Assembly: GCA_022826005.1 (NCBI GenBank)
Contig: JAJDVT010000141.1
Location: 1-64,000, forward strand
Length of the DNA stretch: 64,000 nucleotides
DNA from: Gemmatimonadota bacterium
GTDB taxonomy: Bacteria > Gemmatimonadota > Gemmatimonadetes > Longimicrobiales > Gaopeijiaceae
Direction: 5' to 3'
In this document: positions 1 to 11,587 of the stretch, piece by piece
How the letters are laid out: every line of letters begins with the position of its first letter
How positions within the stretch are numbered: the stretch's first letter is position 1
Program-made: the position numbers and the translations under genes
Notes under the pieces: generated by a model
Database searches by the model: none
Told to the model about the DNA's origin: nothing
The model's input: only the letters and a program-made list of their open reading frames with translations

Positions 1-211
1 GGGCCGCTTCGGCTTGGGCGTCCTCGGCATCAGACGGGTGCTGATGGCCGCCGTCGTGGGCCAGGTGCCGGGCCCGGTCATAAGCCCTTTGCCGCTCCTT
101 CTGGTAGCGGGTCATGAACAGATCCGACCGTGATCCCTGGACGTCGCCAGTGACCGCGGCGCGGGGTCGGGCCGGGTCGGTCTCCGGATAGTCGAGCAGG
201 TAGTCGAACAT
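1..211 (-). CDS. partial hypothetical protein, 3' end beyond window
   Basis: A reading frame starts at an ATG (bases 211-209) and stays open for 70 codons to the window edge. The product begins MFDYLLDYPETDPARPRA and is rich in Arg, Asp, His and Ala, with no membrane segment or motif I recognise. It is divergent from enolase. No clear Shine-Dalgarno precedes the ATG. Codon use is compatible with coding in this GC-rich genome, but the piece is too short to be sure it is a gene. Confidence 0.4.
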   Translation of the reverse strand, partial: MFDYLLDYPETDPARPRAAVTGDVQGSRSDLFMTRYQKERQRAYDRARHLAHDGGHQHPSDAEDAQAEAA

Positions 212-2115
<1,904 letters not shown>

Positions 2116-2133
2116 CCGGACTCGCCCCGGCCC

Positions 2134-3126
2134 TCAGTCATCGGCCGGCTCGGCGGCGGCAACGGCGCCCCCGGAGCCCGCCGAGTCGTCCTCCGGCGAA
2201 CTCTCCGCCATTCCCAGAACTCGCTTCGCCCCCTCCAGAAGGCGCTGCGCCTCACCCGCATCCAGCGCCATCTCCTCCTCCGGTCCCGCTTCCAGCGCCT
2301 CGACGGCGGCGGCGGCGAGGGCCTTCGCATCCTCCTGCGAAAGGCTCTTCGGGAACCCGCCTCCGGCGACCCCGGTGGCCTTCTCCAGGAAGGGCGCAAA
2401 GAGGTCCACGGGGACGGGGAAGAGGGTGGTGGAGTTGTTCTCGGCCGCCACCTCGACCACCGTTTGCAGGAACCGCAGCTGCAGCGCCACGGGGTGCTGC
2501 GAGATGACCTTGGCCGCCGCCGACAGCTTCTTCGAGGCCTGGAATTCGCCCTCGGCGGCGATCACCTTGCCCCGCCGCTCGCGCTCGGCCTCGGCCTGCT
2601 TGGCCATCGCGCGCTTCATCTCCTTGGGCAGGTCGATGTCCTTGATCTCTACGGCCGTCACCTCGATCCCCCAGGGATCGGTCTCCATGTCGATGATCCG
2701 CCGCACGATCTCGTTGATGCGCTCCCGCTCGGCGAGCAGTTCGTCGAGCTCGGACTGCCCCACCACGCTGCGGAGAGTCGTCTGCGCGATCTGGCTGGTG
2801 GCGAAGTAGTAGTCCTCCACCTCGACCACCGCCTTCGACGGGTCCACCACCCGGAAGTAGACCACCGCGTTCACCGTGACGCTCACGTTGTCCTTCGTGA
2901 TCGTGTCCTGCGGCGCGATGTCCAGCGCGATGATCCTGAGGTCCATCCTGCGCATGCGCTCGATGCCGTACGGCACCAGGAAGATCATCCCCGGCCCCTT
3001 GGCGCGGGTGAGCTTGCCGAGACGAAAGACGACGCCGCGTTCGTACTCCCAGAGAATGCGCAGGGAACTGAGCAGGCCGACGAGGCCCAAGGTCGCGACG
3101 GGAATCCAGAAGAGACCGAAATCCAT
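2134..3126 (-). CDS. SPFH/Band 7 (stomatin-slipin) membrane protein
   Basis: The 330-residue protein has one N-terminal membrane helix, then an SPFH domain recognisable from [56 protein letters not shown] and [16 protein letters not shown] charged coiled-coil ([20 protein letters not shown]) and an acidic tail follow. Such proteins form oligomeric membrane scaffolds and may guard membrane proteases or microdomains. I chose the ATG at 3126 because GGAGAAG lies about 7 bp upstream and the helix follows at once; a longer frame exists upstream but looks like noise. It converges on the ftsB-like gene with an 18-bp gap. No NfeD partner is visible beside it. Confidence 0.93.
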   Translation of the reverse strand: MDFGLFWIPVATLGLVGLLSSLRILWEYERGVVFRLGKLTRAKGPGMIFLVPYGIERMRRMDLRIIALDIAPQDTITKDNVSVTVNAVVYFRVVDPSKAVVEVEDYYFATSQIAQTTLRSVVGQSELDELLAERERINEIVRRIIDMETDPWGIEVTAVEIKDIDLPKEMKRAMAKQAEAERERRGKVIAAEGEFQASKKLSAAAKVISQHPVALQLRFLQTVVEVAAENNSTTLFPVPVDLFAPFLEKATGVAGGGFPKSLSQEDAKALAAAAVEALEAGPEEEMALDAGEAQRLLEGAKRVLGMAESSPEDDSAGSGGAVAAAEPADD

Positions 3127-3295
3127 GTTGCACTTCTCCGTTGACGGACAGGGGCGATGCCGGGTCCCCGATGCGGCGGCCGCGGACACCGCAACGATGT
3201 CCCGCGCGCACGCCGGGACGGCCCGGACCCACAAAAGAGCCACGCGACTGTCCGCTTGACAAGAGGCGGCCTCCCGTGGAGCTTTGGATCGCTTC

Positions 3296-3369
3296 GCCGG
3301 AGTAGCTCAGTTGGTCAGAGCAGCGGAATCATAATCCGCGTGTCGGGGGTTCAAGTCCCTCCTCCGGCA
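3296..3369 (+). tRNA. tRNA with CAT anticodon, probably tRNA-Met
   Basis: The cloverleaf folds completely. The acceptor stem GCCGGAG/CTCCGGC is at 3296-3302 and 3362-3368. The D arm is GCTC/GAGC, the anticodon stem is GCGGA/TCCGC around a loop carrying CAT, and the T arm is GGGGG/CCCTC with TTCAAGT. The discriminator base is A, and CCA is not encoded. CAT means elongator tRNA-Met or the lysidine-modified tRNA-Ile2; the overall body looks Met-like, but TilS is encoded in this window, so Ile2 is not excluded. A TTGACA hexamer at 3256-3261 may be its -35 box. Confidence 0.95.
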
Positions 3370-3377
3370 CTGATCCC

Positions 3378-5150
3378 ATGAAAGATCGGCAGCCCTCTTC
3401 CGCGCTGCACCGCAAGTTCGCGGTGGAGACCCCGGAGCACGTGCGCCTCGACTACGTGCTTGCCGACGTGGGGTCGCGCGCGGCCGCCCTGGCGCTGGAC
3501 CTGGGGATCATCACGGTGACGCTGCTACTGGTCGGTTTTGTCGCCGATCGGCTCAACCTGCTCGACGGCGCGCTCCAGAGCTTCGTCGAGCCGGTGTTCA
3601 TCATCCTCATTTTCCTGGCGTTCTGGGGTTATTTCTTCCTGTTCGAGGCGCTCTGGGGCGGACGCACCCCCGGCAAGCGGGCTCTTGGACTGCGGGTTGT
3701 CCACACCGGTGGCGAACCGGTTTCGCTGCATGGCTCCGCGCTGCGGAATCTGCTGCGCGTGGTGGACCTGCTGGGGGCCGGCATGGTCGGCGCCATCTGC
3801 ATCATCGTGACCAAGCGCGCCCAGCGGCTGGGAGATCTGGTGGGCGGAACCGTCGTGTTGCGCGACGCGGGCGGGAGCTCGCTGCTCGGTGCCGATGCGC
3901 TGCCGCCCGGAAGGGTCGGCCGTCCGGTGCTTGCGGTCGAGCAGTTCGAGCTGCTGGCCGGATACATGGCGCGGCGGGAAGGGCTGAAGCCGGACGTGCG
4001 GAGGCGCGTGGCGCGGTCGTTGCGGGACGCGCTGGCTGCGGTGATCGAGCAGGAGCCCAGGCACTGGACACGGACAGCGGACGAGAACCTGGCGCGGCTG
4101 TACGAGGAGGAGGCGCCGCGGCACGCCGCCAGGCGCGGCGGAGCCAGCCTGCAGGCCGCGGCGATGGCGCGGGAGCAGAGGGAGGAGTGGGCACGCTACG
4201 TGGAGCTGGTGGAGAAGGGGAGGAAGCGCGGCCTGCCCAGCCTTGCCGAGGAGGAGGTCCGCGCCTTCGGGCAGCTCTACCGCGGCGTTACCGCCGATCT
4301 TGCCCGCGCCCGCACCTATGGAGCCTCGCCGGGGCTGCTGGGAACGGTGCAGCGCTGGGCGGGCGCGGGGCACAATCTCCTGTACCGCACCAGCGGCCGG
4401 GTCGCGGTTTCACTGGGTCACTGGATGGCCGTCGAGTTCCCGGGGGCGGTGCGCCGGTTCCACCGCCAGGTGCTCCTGGCCGCCCTCCTCCTCTTCGGTC
4501 CAATGCTGGCAACGGCCATCGCCGTGCAGGACCGGCCCGTGCTGGGACGCACGCTGGCGGGCCAGGGCATGATGACCCGAGCGGAGACCACCGACGCCGA
4601 CGATCCCGATGTCCGCTACATCGACGTGGTCCAGGGTGCGCAGATGCCGTCCTTCTCGGCCAGGCTCATGACCAACAACATCCAGGTGACCCTCATTGCG
4701 TTTGCCGGTGGTCTGTTGGCGGGGCTCGGAACCCTGTTTGTCCTCATCAACAACGGCGTCCGGATCGGAGCGGTCTTCGGCGTGTACGCCGGCGACGACA
4801 AGCTGCCGATCATCCTGTCGTTCGTGTTCCCGCACGGTTTCATCGAACTCGCCGCCATCTGCATCGGCAGCGCAGCCGGTTTCGGACTGGGCTCGGCGCT
4901 GCTGATGCCGGGACGGCGCTCCCGCGCGGATGCGTTGCGGGAGCGCGGGCGGGCCTTCCTGACCCTGCTGGCCGGCGCGGTGCTGATGCTCGTCGTCGCG
5001 GGGCTCATCGAGGGCTTCTATTCGCCCTCCGGCCTCCCCGACATGGCCAAGTTTGCCTTCGGAATCGCGACCGCGCTGGCGCTGGTGCTGTACTTCGGTT
5101 TCGTGGGACGGCGCGCGGGCGCACGAGCTACAGCAGCCCGCGCTCCTTGA
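3378..5150 (+). CDS. RDD-domain / SpoIIM (stage II sporulation M) fusion membrane protein
   Basis: A 590-residue fusion. Residues from about 20 to 150 form an RDD domain (VRLDYVLADVGSRAAALALDL, then FEALWGGRTPGKRALGLRVV and QRLGDLVGGTVV). A soluble, charged linker of about 200 residues follows. The C-terminal third is a SpoIIM-like membrane domain (MTNNIQVTLIAFAGGLLAGL, LSFVFPHGFIELAAI). In many bacteria the two are separate neighbouring genes in the DUF58/MoxR/DUF4129 cluster, so the fusion plus the facing cluster supports a shared, still unknown envelope function. The ATG at 3378 starts only 8 bp after the tRNA and lacks a clear Shine-Dalgarno; GTG at 3423 is the alternative. Its 3' end overlaps the convergent DUF58 gene by 23 bp. 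Confidence 0.9.
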   Translation: MKDRQPSSALHRKFAVETPEHVRLDYVLADVGSRAAALALDLGIITVTLLLVGFVADRLNLLDGALQSFVEPVFIILIFLAFWGYFFLFEALWGGRTPGKRALGLRVVHTGGEPVSLHGSALRNLLRVVDLLGAGMVGAICIIVTKRAQRLGDLVGGTVVLRDAGGSSLLGADALPPGRVGRPVLAVEQFELLAGYMARREGLKPDVRRRVARSLRDALAAVIEQEPRHWTRTADENLARLYEEEAPRHAARRGGASLQAAAMAREQREEWARYVELVEKGRKRGLPSLAEEEVRAFGQLYRGVTADLARARTYGASPGLLGTVQRWAGAGHNLLYRTSGRVAVSLGHWMAVEFPGAVRRFHRQVLLAALLLFGPMLATAIAVQDRPVLGRTLAGQGMMTRAETTDADDPDVRYIDVVQGAQMPSFSARLMTNNIQVTLIAFAGGLLAGLGTLFVLINNGVRIGAVFGVYAGDDKLPIILSFVFPHGFIELAAICIGSAAGFGLGSALLMPGRRSRADALRERGRAFLTLLAGAVLMLVVAGLIEGFYSPSGLPDMAKFAFGIATALALVLYFGFVGRRAGARATAARAP

Positions 5151-6516
5151 TCTCCACGTACTTGTCGAGCGTCCGCACCAGGGTGTCGCCGGGCGGGGTA
5201 TCCACCACCAGGATCCCGGCCTGGCGCATGACCTGAAGGGTGGTGGCCCGGGCCTGCACCATCTCCTCGGCGGCGGCCCGGTGATAGGCGTCGGCCGCGT
5301 TTCCGGCGGCCCGGGCGGACGCGGCCTCGAGCGCCGGATTCCGGATCGCGATCGCGAGCGGGAGGTGGGCGCGTCCGATCCGGGTGAGTGACTGGACCAG
5401 CGCCCGCGACACCGACCCGTCGATAATGTCGCAGAAGAGGACAACCAGCGACCGTTTGCGGAACGAGCGGCCCAGCGTGGCGAAGGCCAAGGGGTAGTTG
5501 GGCTCCACCAGCCGGGTCTCCACCTCCGCGAGCGTCCGGGCCAGGGACGGGGGGTCGGCGCGCCTTGGAGGCGACACATGACGAATCCGCTCGTCGAAGA
5601 CGACCACGCCGATCCTGTCTCCGAAGTTCTGGGCGCGGCTGGCGAGCATCATGCAGGCGCCCAGCGCGTAGTCCATGCGCTCGCGGTCCAGCGGCCCGCC
5701 CTGCGCGTCGCCCGGGACGACTTCGCGCCACCCGTCTTCGGCCGCCGCCGCCGCCATCTCCCCGGCGCGCACCGGGGGCAGCCGCTCGCGCATGTGACGC
5801 CCCGCGTCGATCGCCAGGATGATGTTCTGGCTGCGCTCGGCCTCGTAGTTGCGCACCACGTACTTGCGGCGCTTGGCGGAAGCCTTCCAGTCGATGGTGC
5901 GGGGGTCGTCCCCCTGGACGTAGTCCCGCAGGCTCTCGAATTCGCGTCCGTCGCCCCATTGCCGGTTGCGGCGCGGGCCGGGCGCGCGCAGCCGGCGGTG
6001 GATGGCATGACTGCGGTCGCGCAGCAGGTCTCGCACACCGGGCTGCACCTGGAGGATGTCGGACGCCTCCACGCTGGAGCGGCGCCAGGCGAGCCCCCAC
6101 GGTGAGCGCGTCCGGAGGTGGATGGCCCCCAGAGAGAGGAATCCGCGCGCACGGGGACGCACGTTGTAGTGGCACCGCAACACCGAGCGCGGCGGGATAT
6201 CCACCGGGAAGCCCTCCTCCCACTCGTCCCGGCCGCCGGGGCCGGGCAGCCGGCGCAGCGAGGGATCGAGGTCGTCGGTCAGCCTGAGCGACAGCAGGCG
6301 GGCCGATTCGTTGGTGACGGTGATGGTCACGTCGGCAACCGCGCCCAGCGACGAGATGCGTGGGGTCCGGCGGCTTGCGGACGGGGGGCGGGTGCGTCGT
6401 CCGTCGATCAGCGCGAGGAGCACTATGAGGGCATCGGCCGCCAGCGCCGCAGGCGTGCTCACCAGGAACAGGAACGACGTCAGCCCGAGGAGGGAGAGCG
6501 TCCGCCCGGTGGGCAT
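5128..6516 (-). CDS. DUF58 domain protein
   Basis: A 462-residue membrane-anchored protein with two N-terminal hydrophobic segments, a beta-rich extracytoplasmic-looking stretch, and the DUF58 signature EFESLRDYVQGDDPRTIDWK followed by a von Willebrand A-like region (SQNIILAIDAGRHM). It is the last gene of the minus-strand operon, 14 bp after moxR. DUF58 proteins almost always accompany MoxR ATPases, and the pair is thought to act as a chaperone system for envelope or cofactor-dependent proteins; the exact client is unknown. The first metal-binding position of a vWA MIDAS reads DAGRHM, which is degenerate, so metal binding is doubtful. Confidence 0.9.
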   Translation of the reverse strand: MPTGRTLSLLGLTSFLFLVSTPAALAADALIVLLALIDGRRTRPPSASRRTPRISSLGAVADVTITVTNESARLLSLRLTDDLDPSLRRLPGPGGRDEWEEGFPVDIPPRSVLRCHYNVRPRARGFLSLGAIHLRTRSPWGLAWRRSSVEASDILQVQPGVRDLLRDRSHAIHRRLRAPGPRRNRQWGDGREFESLRDYVQGDDPRTIDWKASAKRRKYVVRNYEAERSQNIILAIDAGRHMRERLPPVRAGEMAAAAAEDGWREVVPGDAQGGPLDRERMDYALGACMMLASRAQNFGDRIGVVVFDERIRHVSPPRRADPPSLARTLAEVETRLVEPNYPLAFATLGRSFRKRSLVVLFCDIIDGSVSRALVQSLTRIGRAHLPLAIAIRNPALEAASARAAGNAADAYHRAAAEEMVQARATTLQVMRQAGILVVDTPPGDTLVRTLDKYVEIKERGLL

Positions 6517-6530
6517 GAGGGGCAGCCGGG

Positions 6531-7472
6531 CTATCTGGGAGCCTCCAGCGTCTCCAGGAGGGACGAAAGCTCGTCGTCGGAGGAGCGGCCCTCGACCTCG
6601 GCTTCGGCGGTCAGCACCACCCGGTGGCGCAGCACCGGGAACGAGAGCGACTTGACGTCGTCCGGGGTGACGAAATCGCGCCCCTGCAGGTAGGCCTCGG
6701 CCCGGGCGGCCTGAAAGAGCGCCACCCCGGCGCGCGGGCTCGCCCCCAGCACGAACGCGGCATCGTGGCGGGTCGCCCGGACGATGTCGGTCACGTAGCG
6801 CCGCACCCGCTCGTCCATGTGGACACGGTTGACCTCACCGCGCATCTCCAGCAGTTCCTCGCGGGTCGTGGGTTCGCCCATCGGGTAGGTCTGCTCATCG
6901 TCGGCGCGGAAGCCGCCCTCGTGGCGGTCCAGGATGGCCCGCTCGGCCTCCTCCGGCGGGTAGTCGATCACGATCTTCATCAGGAAGCGGTCCACCTGCG
7001 CCTCGGGCAGGGGGTAGGTGCCCTCGTACTCGACCGGATTCTGGGTCGCGAAGACGGTGAAGGGCGCGGGCAGCGGACGCGTTTTGCCGTCCACCGTGAC
7101 CTGCCGCTCCTCCATGGCCTCCAGCAGCGCCGCCTGCGTCTTCGGAGGCGCCCGGTTGACCTCGTCCGCCAGCAGCAGGTCGGCGAAGACGGGTCCGGCC
7201 CGGTAGGTGAAGCCGGTGTCAGAGAGCACGTTGACCCCGACCAGATCGGTGGGCATCAGGTCCGGCGTGAACTGAATCCGGCCGAAATCGAGTCCGAGTC
7301 CCCGTGCCATGGCGCGCACGGCCAGCGTCTTGGCGGTCCCGGGAACCCCTTCCACCAGGGCGTGGCCCCGCGCGAGAAGGGTGATCATCAGTTGTCTGAG
7401 CGCGACCTGCTGGCCGAGCACGACCTGCTCGAGGTCGCCGAGCAGGCGAAGCGCCGCATCCGGCGTCGTCAT
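6531..7472 (-). CDS. MoxR-family AAA+ ATPase
   Basis: A 313-residue AAA+ ATPase. It shows Walker A GVPGTAKT, the adjoining pre-sensor stretch [16 protein letters not shown], Walker [27 protein letters not shown], sensor 1 [18 protein letters not shown] with the arginine finger DRF, and a helical lid ([19 protein letters not shown]). MoxR proteins act as chaperones, usually with vWA or DUF58 partners. The ATG overlaps the stop of the DUF4350 gene (ATGA), and DUF58 follows directly, so the set is cotranscribed. Confidence 0.96.
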   Translation of the reverse strand: MTTPDAALRLLGDLEQVVLGQQVALRQLMITLLARGHALVEGVPGTAKTLAVRAMARGLGLDFGRIQFTPDLMPTDLVGVNVLSDTGFTYRAGPVFADLLLADEVNRAPPKTQAALLEAMEERQVTVDGKTRPLPAPFTVFATQNPVEYEGTYPLPEAQVDRFLMKIVIDYPPEEAERAILDRHEGGFRADDEQTYPMGEPTTREELLEMRGEVNRVHMDERVRRYVTDIVRATRHDAAFVLGASPRAGVALFQAARAEAYLQGRDFVTPDDVKSLSFPVLRHRVVLTAEAEVEGRSSDDELSSLLETLEAPR

Positions 7473-8821
7473 TTGCTGAATCTCCTTGCAAGGTGTTCAT
7501 CCACTCCGGTGGCGACGATGGTCAGGTCCACCGGCTCTGACTGCAGCCCCGCCCGCAGACGGTCCAGGGAGGGGTGCCTGCCGCTGCGCGCCTCGAGTTC
7601 CCGCAGGAGCGCGCCGGCCTCGTCCAGGTCTCGGGGCGGAGGACGGCGGATCGATCTCGCCAGCCGCGAGAGCAGGAGCAGCGCGGCCGTTTCGGCCGAC
7701 CCGGCCTTCCGGTAGAGGTCTCCCAGAGCCGAGACGTGCTCCAGCGGGGACCTCCGCTCCCGGTCGGCGGGTGCTACCGCCGTATTCGGCACGCCGAACC
7801 GCAGGCCTCTGCAGGCCAGGTAGAGAAAGCAGACCGCAATGATGCTCAGGAGGGTCAGGCCGCCGGGACTGCCGAGAAAGAAGTTGGCGAGAACCTGAAC
7901 CCGGCTTCCGTATCCCGTGATCCCCTGATGAAACTCGTCGAAGAACACCGTGTCCGTCTCGCTCGTGTAGGCCAGCGCGGCCCGCACGGCCAGCGCCGCC
8001 AGCGGGTCCTCGGCGGCGGCGCGATTGGCCAGCGGTCCGGCCTGGGCGAAGATCACGATCCGTCCCTCGCCGAACGGGATCTCGGCGGCCGCCATCAACT
8101 CGTTGCCGCTGGAATCCCTGGCGGTCAGCAGCGGCACCGGCGGTCCCGCATCGCTGGCGTCGGGGAACCCGCCGGACATCTCCAGCAACTCTTCGACGAA
8201 GTCCTGGGCGGAGTCCGGTTCGGCTCCCCTCTCGCCTGCCTCCGGCTCCGCTTCCGCCGCGCGCGCTTCGGCCCCGGCCGAGTCCGCTCGCTCCTCCCGA
8301 ATCGACGTGAAGCCGAACCGCGGGGATCCCGGGGCGGGAAGCCCGGCGGTAAGGGGATGGACGGCCCAGCGGCCCTCAACGGAGTCCGGCAGCACGCGGC
8401 CTGAGCCCGATGGGAAGTAGACGCCCAGGACCACCATGAGCGGCGAGTTTCCGGGAATACCGAATCCCGACGCGGGGGGAGCGTAAATGAACGTACCGCC
8501 CTCTCTGACATGATCCAGCAGCGCCCCCATCTCGTCGGGGCTCAGGAATCTCAGCCGCGGTTGAAGCAGAACGATCGTGCCCCGCACCGGATCCGCGTCC
8601 GCCATCGGGGTCAGCCGGGGCTCGGTGTGCCGCCCCAGCCGGGCGATCCCGCGCGAAAGCGCCGCAACGCCATCGGGCGTGGTCCGCAGCGAACTGCGCA
8701 ACACCTGTGTCGCGCGGCGCCCCTGGGGGAGGGTCAGATAGCCCGCGAGCGCGCCCAGCCCGAGGATCACGAGGATCCAGGCGACGGTTCTTCGGCGTCC
8801 CCGAACTAGCAAGCGGCTCAC
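7469..8821 (-). CDS. DUF4350 domain membrane protein
   Basis: A 450-residue protein with an N-terminal membrane helix ([18 protein letters not shown]). An extracytoplasmic domain follows with [17 protein letters not shown] and the aspartate-rich, alpha/beta GATase-like fold typical of DUF4350 ([44 protein letters not shown]). A second helix and a cytoplasmic tail with leucine-rich helices complete it. The GTG at 8821 is chosen because it overlaps the upstream stop as GTGA; a longer frame upstream has no support. Function is unknown; it sits between DUF4129 and MoxR as in many genomes. Confidence 0.85.
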   Translation of the reverse strand: MSRLLVRGRRRTVAWILVILGLGALAGYLTLPQGRRATQVLRSSLRTTPDGVAALSRGIARLGRHTEPRLTPMADADPVRGTIVLLQPRLRFLSPDEMGALLDHVREGGTFIYAPPASGFGIPGNSPLMVVLGVYFPSGSGRVLPDSVEGRWAVHPLTAGLPAPGSPRFGFTSIREERADSAGAEARAAEAEPEAGERGAEPDSAQDFVEELLEMSGGFPDASDAGPPVPLLTARDSSGNELMAAAEIPFGEGRIVIFAQAGPLANRAAAEDPLAALAVRAALAYTSETDTVFFDEFHQGITGYGSRVQVLANFFLGSPGGLTLLSIIAVCFLYLACRGLRFGVPNTAVAPADRERRSPLEHVSALGDLYRKAGSAETAALLLLSRLARSIRRPPPRDLDEAGALLRELEARSGRHPSLDRLRAGLQSEPVDLTIVATGVDEHLARRFSK

Positions 8822-9606
8822 CCGGTTCCCGCCGGCTTCTTCGGGCCGGCATCCGGTGCAGCGTCCGATCCGGGATCCGGAGCGCCAGCCGGACGGTCGG
8901 CCGGGCATCCGGCTTCCCTCGCCAGTCGGGTCAGGTCGGCGTATCCGTCACTCGTGGGATCCTCCTGTCCGAAGGAAAAGCCCTGAAACGAATTCAGGAA
9001 CTGCCCGCCGGAGCGCGCATCGGTTCCGGCAGAATAGTCGCGGCCGATCTCCAGTGCATAGTCGCCGGGGGTCTTGGAAGGATGGAAGGCCAACGCACCC
9101 CGCTGGTCCAGCGTGAGCAGGAATCCCTGGTATAGTGCGGTCGCCGCGGAACGCAGCCTGCCCCTGCCGGCCCGGGCGCTCGCCAGCCGGAGCCACTCGG
9201 CGGGGGTCACCGGCGTCGCTTCTTCCACCGGCTCGTGTCCATCGGCCGTCCGCCTGACGGCCCCGCGCCTCCGCCGCACGATTATGACGCCTGCGGCGAG
9301 CAGCGCCAGCACGGGAATCAGGATCGCGAGAGTGAAAACCGCGGCGGGCGCGCGATCCATCATCTCCAGGAACCAATCCAGGAGCTGGAGCAACCGAGTG
9401 ATCACGGCATCCAGAAGGGGATTGCCCACCGGCGGTTCGAAGGTCGCGAAGTCCGGCCCCGCCAGGATCTCGCGCAGGGTGCCGGAGATCTCCTCGGGCG
9501 CGGGCAATTCCCGACTTGCAGAGGCAGGTCCCGGGCCGGGCAGCTGGTCTGGCGCGGGTGGCTGGTCCTGCGTGAGCGATAGCCCCGGCGCCGGCAAGCC
9601 GGTCAC
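8818..9606 (-). CDS. DUF4129 domain membrane protein
   Basis: A 262-residue protein. A proline-rich N-terminus is followed by a segment facing the outside, one strong membrane helix (VFTLAILIPVLALLAAGVII), a basic stop-transfer RRRRGAVRR, and a C-terminal DUF4129 domain recognisable from AATALYQGFLLTLDQRGAL and PSKTPGDYALEIG. The N-terminus does not look like a signal peptide. I chose the GTG at 9606 because it overlaps the upstream stop as GTGA, matching the rest of the operon. DUF4129 proteins occur with transglutaminase-like or MoxR/DUF58 proteins; no enzymatic motif is visible. Confidence 0.8.
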   Translation of the reverse strand: MTGLPAPGLSLTQDQPPAPDQLPGPGPASASRELPAPEEISGTLREILAGPDFATFEPPVGNPLLDAVITRLLQLLDWFLEMMDRAPAAVFTLAILIPVLALLAAGVIIVRRRRGAVRRTADGHEPVEEATPVTPAEWLRLASARAGRGRLRSAATALYQGFLLTLDQRGALAFHPSKTPGDYALEIGRDYSAGTDARSGGQFLNSFQGFSFGQEDPTSDGYADLTRLAREAGCPADRPAGAPDPGSDAAPDAGPKKPAGTG

Positions 9607-10556
9607 GGAGCGGCTGCGCCCATTTCGTCCGCAAGGCGTTCCAGATCGTAGCCTTCGCTGCGCACCCGGCGGTCGTGGAAGAGCACCATGATGCAACCGA
9701 GCAGGAACGGCATGGCGAGCGGCGTCAGAACCAGACTGGCGGTGTTGAGTACCCACTGGCGCGTGGGGCTGATCGTGGCCACCTCGCCGGAGGACAGGAA
9801 CAGCTCCCAGGTTCCGGTGAAGAAGGTGACCGCGGCCGTCGGTGCCCAACTCACGATCGTGGCCACCACCATGATGCCGATCACCCTGAGCCACGCGCCC
9901 CGGCACAGCGAAAGCGACCGTCCCAGGGCATCCATCGCCGACCGTCCCTCAACGACGACCGCCGGGAGGATTCCGAATGTCGCGGCTCTCCAGAAAAAGA
10001 CCACCAGCAGAAGCGCCACCACCATGATCCCGAAGCCGACGACGGCGAGCCACAGGCTTCCGTCAGCCAGGCCACCCAGGGCAAACCCGGCCAAGATGAA
10101 CAGCGAGAGCAGCCAGACCACGACGAAGACGACGAGGAAGATCAGAAAAGCCACGATGGAGGCGCCGGCCGCGCTTGCCAGGTGCGGGAATGCTCCCCTG
10201 TAGGCGGTCCCGAGCGAGGACGGTCGTCCCTCGATGCGGGCGTGCATCGCGACCGCCAGGGCCACCGAAGCGAAGAACGAGAACGCGAGGCTGATCAGCG
10301 AGACCAGCAAGAGGAAGCCCGCCTGTCCCATCATCGTGGCGAACTGCTCCATGGCGAGCGCGGGATCGGCAGCGCTGTCGAGTGCCTCGGCGCTCTCCAG
10401 CAGTTCGTTCGGATTCCACACCACCGTGAGCGCGTAGGCCGGCAGCGAACACACCAGCACGATCAGGTAGTACAGGCCGAAATCGCGGCGGTACAACTGC
10501 ACTGCACCGTCCACGATTTCACTGAATCCGAGTGGTCTCATCGGAATTGTCGACAT
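9603..10556 (-). CDS. multi-pass membrane protein (GDPD membrane-domain-like)
   Basis: A 317-residue integral membrane protein with about six hydrophobic segments. The opening MRPLGFSEIVDGAVQLYRRD resembles the start of proteins annotated as glycerophosphoryl diester phosphodiesterase membrane domain, which lack the catalytic domain. It is the first gene of the minus-strand operon ending in DUF58, with a 4-bp GTGA overlap to the next gene. The ATG at 10556 was preferred over a longer frame because the conserved opening follows it directly. No Shine-Dalgarno is obvious. Its role within the cluster is unknown. Confidence 0.75.
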   Translation of the reverse strand: MSTIPMRPLGFSEIVDGAVQLYRRDFGLYYLIVLVCSLPAYALTVVWNPNELLESAEALDSAADPALAMEQFATMMGQAGFLLLVSLISLAFSFFASVALAVAMHARIEGRPSSLGTAYRGAFPHLASAAGASIVAFLIFLVVFVVVWLLSLFILAGFALGGLADGSLWLAVVGFGIMVVALLLVVFFWRAATFGILPAVVVEGRSAMDALGRSLSLCRGAWLRVIGIMVVATIVSWAPTAAVTFFTGTWELFLSSGEVATISPTRQWVLNTASLVLTPLAMPFLLGCIMVLFHDRRVRSEGYDLERLADEMGAAAP

Positions 10557-10714
10557 GTTCGGGAACCTATCAAGGTTGCAGGGCCCGGGCCAGTGTGTCT
10601 TCACCTGCTTCCCGCGGACGCCCGCCGGGTGGCCGGCCTCGGCGAGTCCGTGGCGCTCGAATGCCGCCGGGGTTCGGTCCGCGGGCCTGGTGCGCAGCGT
10701 GGTGAAGGGTGCCG

Positions 10715-11587
10715 CTACCGGTTCTCCGCCGACCGGAGGCTTCGGAGCAGCCGCAGGTTCATGCGGTCCGCGGTCACTCCGTCTTCACCCTTGGGCGTCT
10801 CCAGGATCTTGGGTACGGGTTTGAACCGGACTTCATTCATCAGGCGCCGGAAGGGCTCGAGGCCGATCGTTCCTTCGCCGATGTTCGCGTGGCGGTCCAG
10901 GCGCGAGCCGAAGGGGGTGCGGGCGTCGTTCAGGTGGAACAGCTCCACGCGTTGCGTGCCGAAGGAGTCGTCCACGTGCGTCCAGACGCCGTCGAAGTCG
11001 CCTGCCAGGTCGTAGCCCGCGACCCAGGCGTGGCAGGTGTCGATGCAGACGCCCACGCGCGAGCGGTGCGGCTCGGGGATTCCTTCGACGATCGACGCGA
11101 GTTCCTCGAAGGTGCCTCCGACCGAGGTGCCCGCGCCCGCGGTCAGCTCCAGGAGGATGCGGGTCCGCCCGGGGACGGCGACAAGCGCAGCCGCGATCGC
11201 CCGCGCGTTGCGTTCGATGCCGCCTTCGCGGTCCCCGTCGGTGGCGTTGCCGGGGTGGGTGACGACGGCGTCCAGGCCCAGCCGCGCCGCCCGCTCGACT
11301 TCGCCCCGGAAGCACGCGGCCGAGCGGCGCCACAGCGCCGGGTCCGGGCTCCCCAGGTTGATCAGGTAGGAGTCGTGGGAGGTGGTGAAGCCGATGCCGA
11401 GGCGGGCAACCTCGGACCGGAAGCGGGTCACGACCTCGTCCTCCAACGTGGGTTCCGCCCACCGGTTGGGCTGCTTGGTGAAGATCTGGAAGACTCGGGC
11501 GCCGATCTGCGAGGCTCTCGCGGGAGCACGGTCGACTCCGCGCGCGACCGAAACGTGCGCGCCCAGCTCGTCAAGTGTGGTTGACAT
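10715..11587 (-). CDS. nfo: endonuclease IV (AP endonuclease)
   Basis: A 290-residue TIM-barrel enzyme that cleaves DNA 5' to abasic sites in base excision repair, using three zinc ions. Metal-ligand motifs are visible in order: GAHVS (His 11), TSHDSYLINL (His 71), LLELTAGAGTSVGG, GVCIDTCHAWVAGYD, HLNDARTPFGSRLDRHANIG and ILETPKG. The ATG at 11587 gives MSTTLDELGAHVS; most family members start about 8 residues later, but no in-frame ATG, GTG or TTG lies there. There is no Shine-Dalgarno. The start codon lies inside the 39-bp dyad element at 11569-11607, which suggests direct transcriptional control or a leaderless mRNA. Confidence 0.95.
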   Translation of the reverse strand: MSTTLDELGAHVSVARGVDRAPARASQIGARVFQIFTKQPNRWAEPTLEDEVVTRFRSEVARLGIGFTTSHDSYLINLGSPDPALWRRSAACFRGEVERAARLGLDAVVTHPGNATDGDREGGIERNARAIAAALVAVPGRTRILLELTAGAGTSVGGTFEELASIVEGIPEPHRSRVGVCIDTCHAWVAGYDLAGDFDGVWTHVDDSFGTQRVELFHLNDARTPFGSRLDRHANIGEGTIGLEPFRRLMNEVRFKPVPKILETPKGEDGVTADRMNLRLLRSLRSAENR

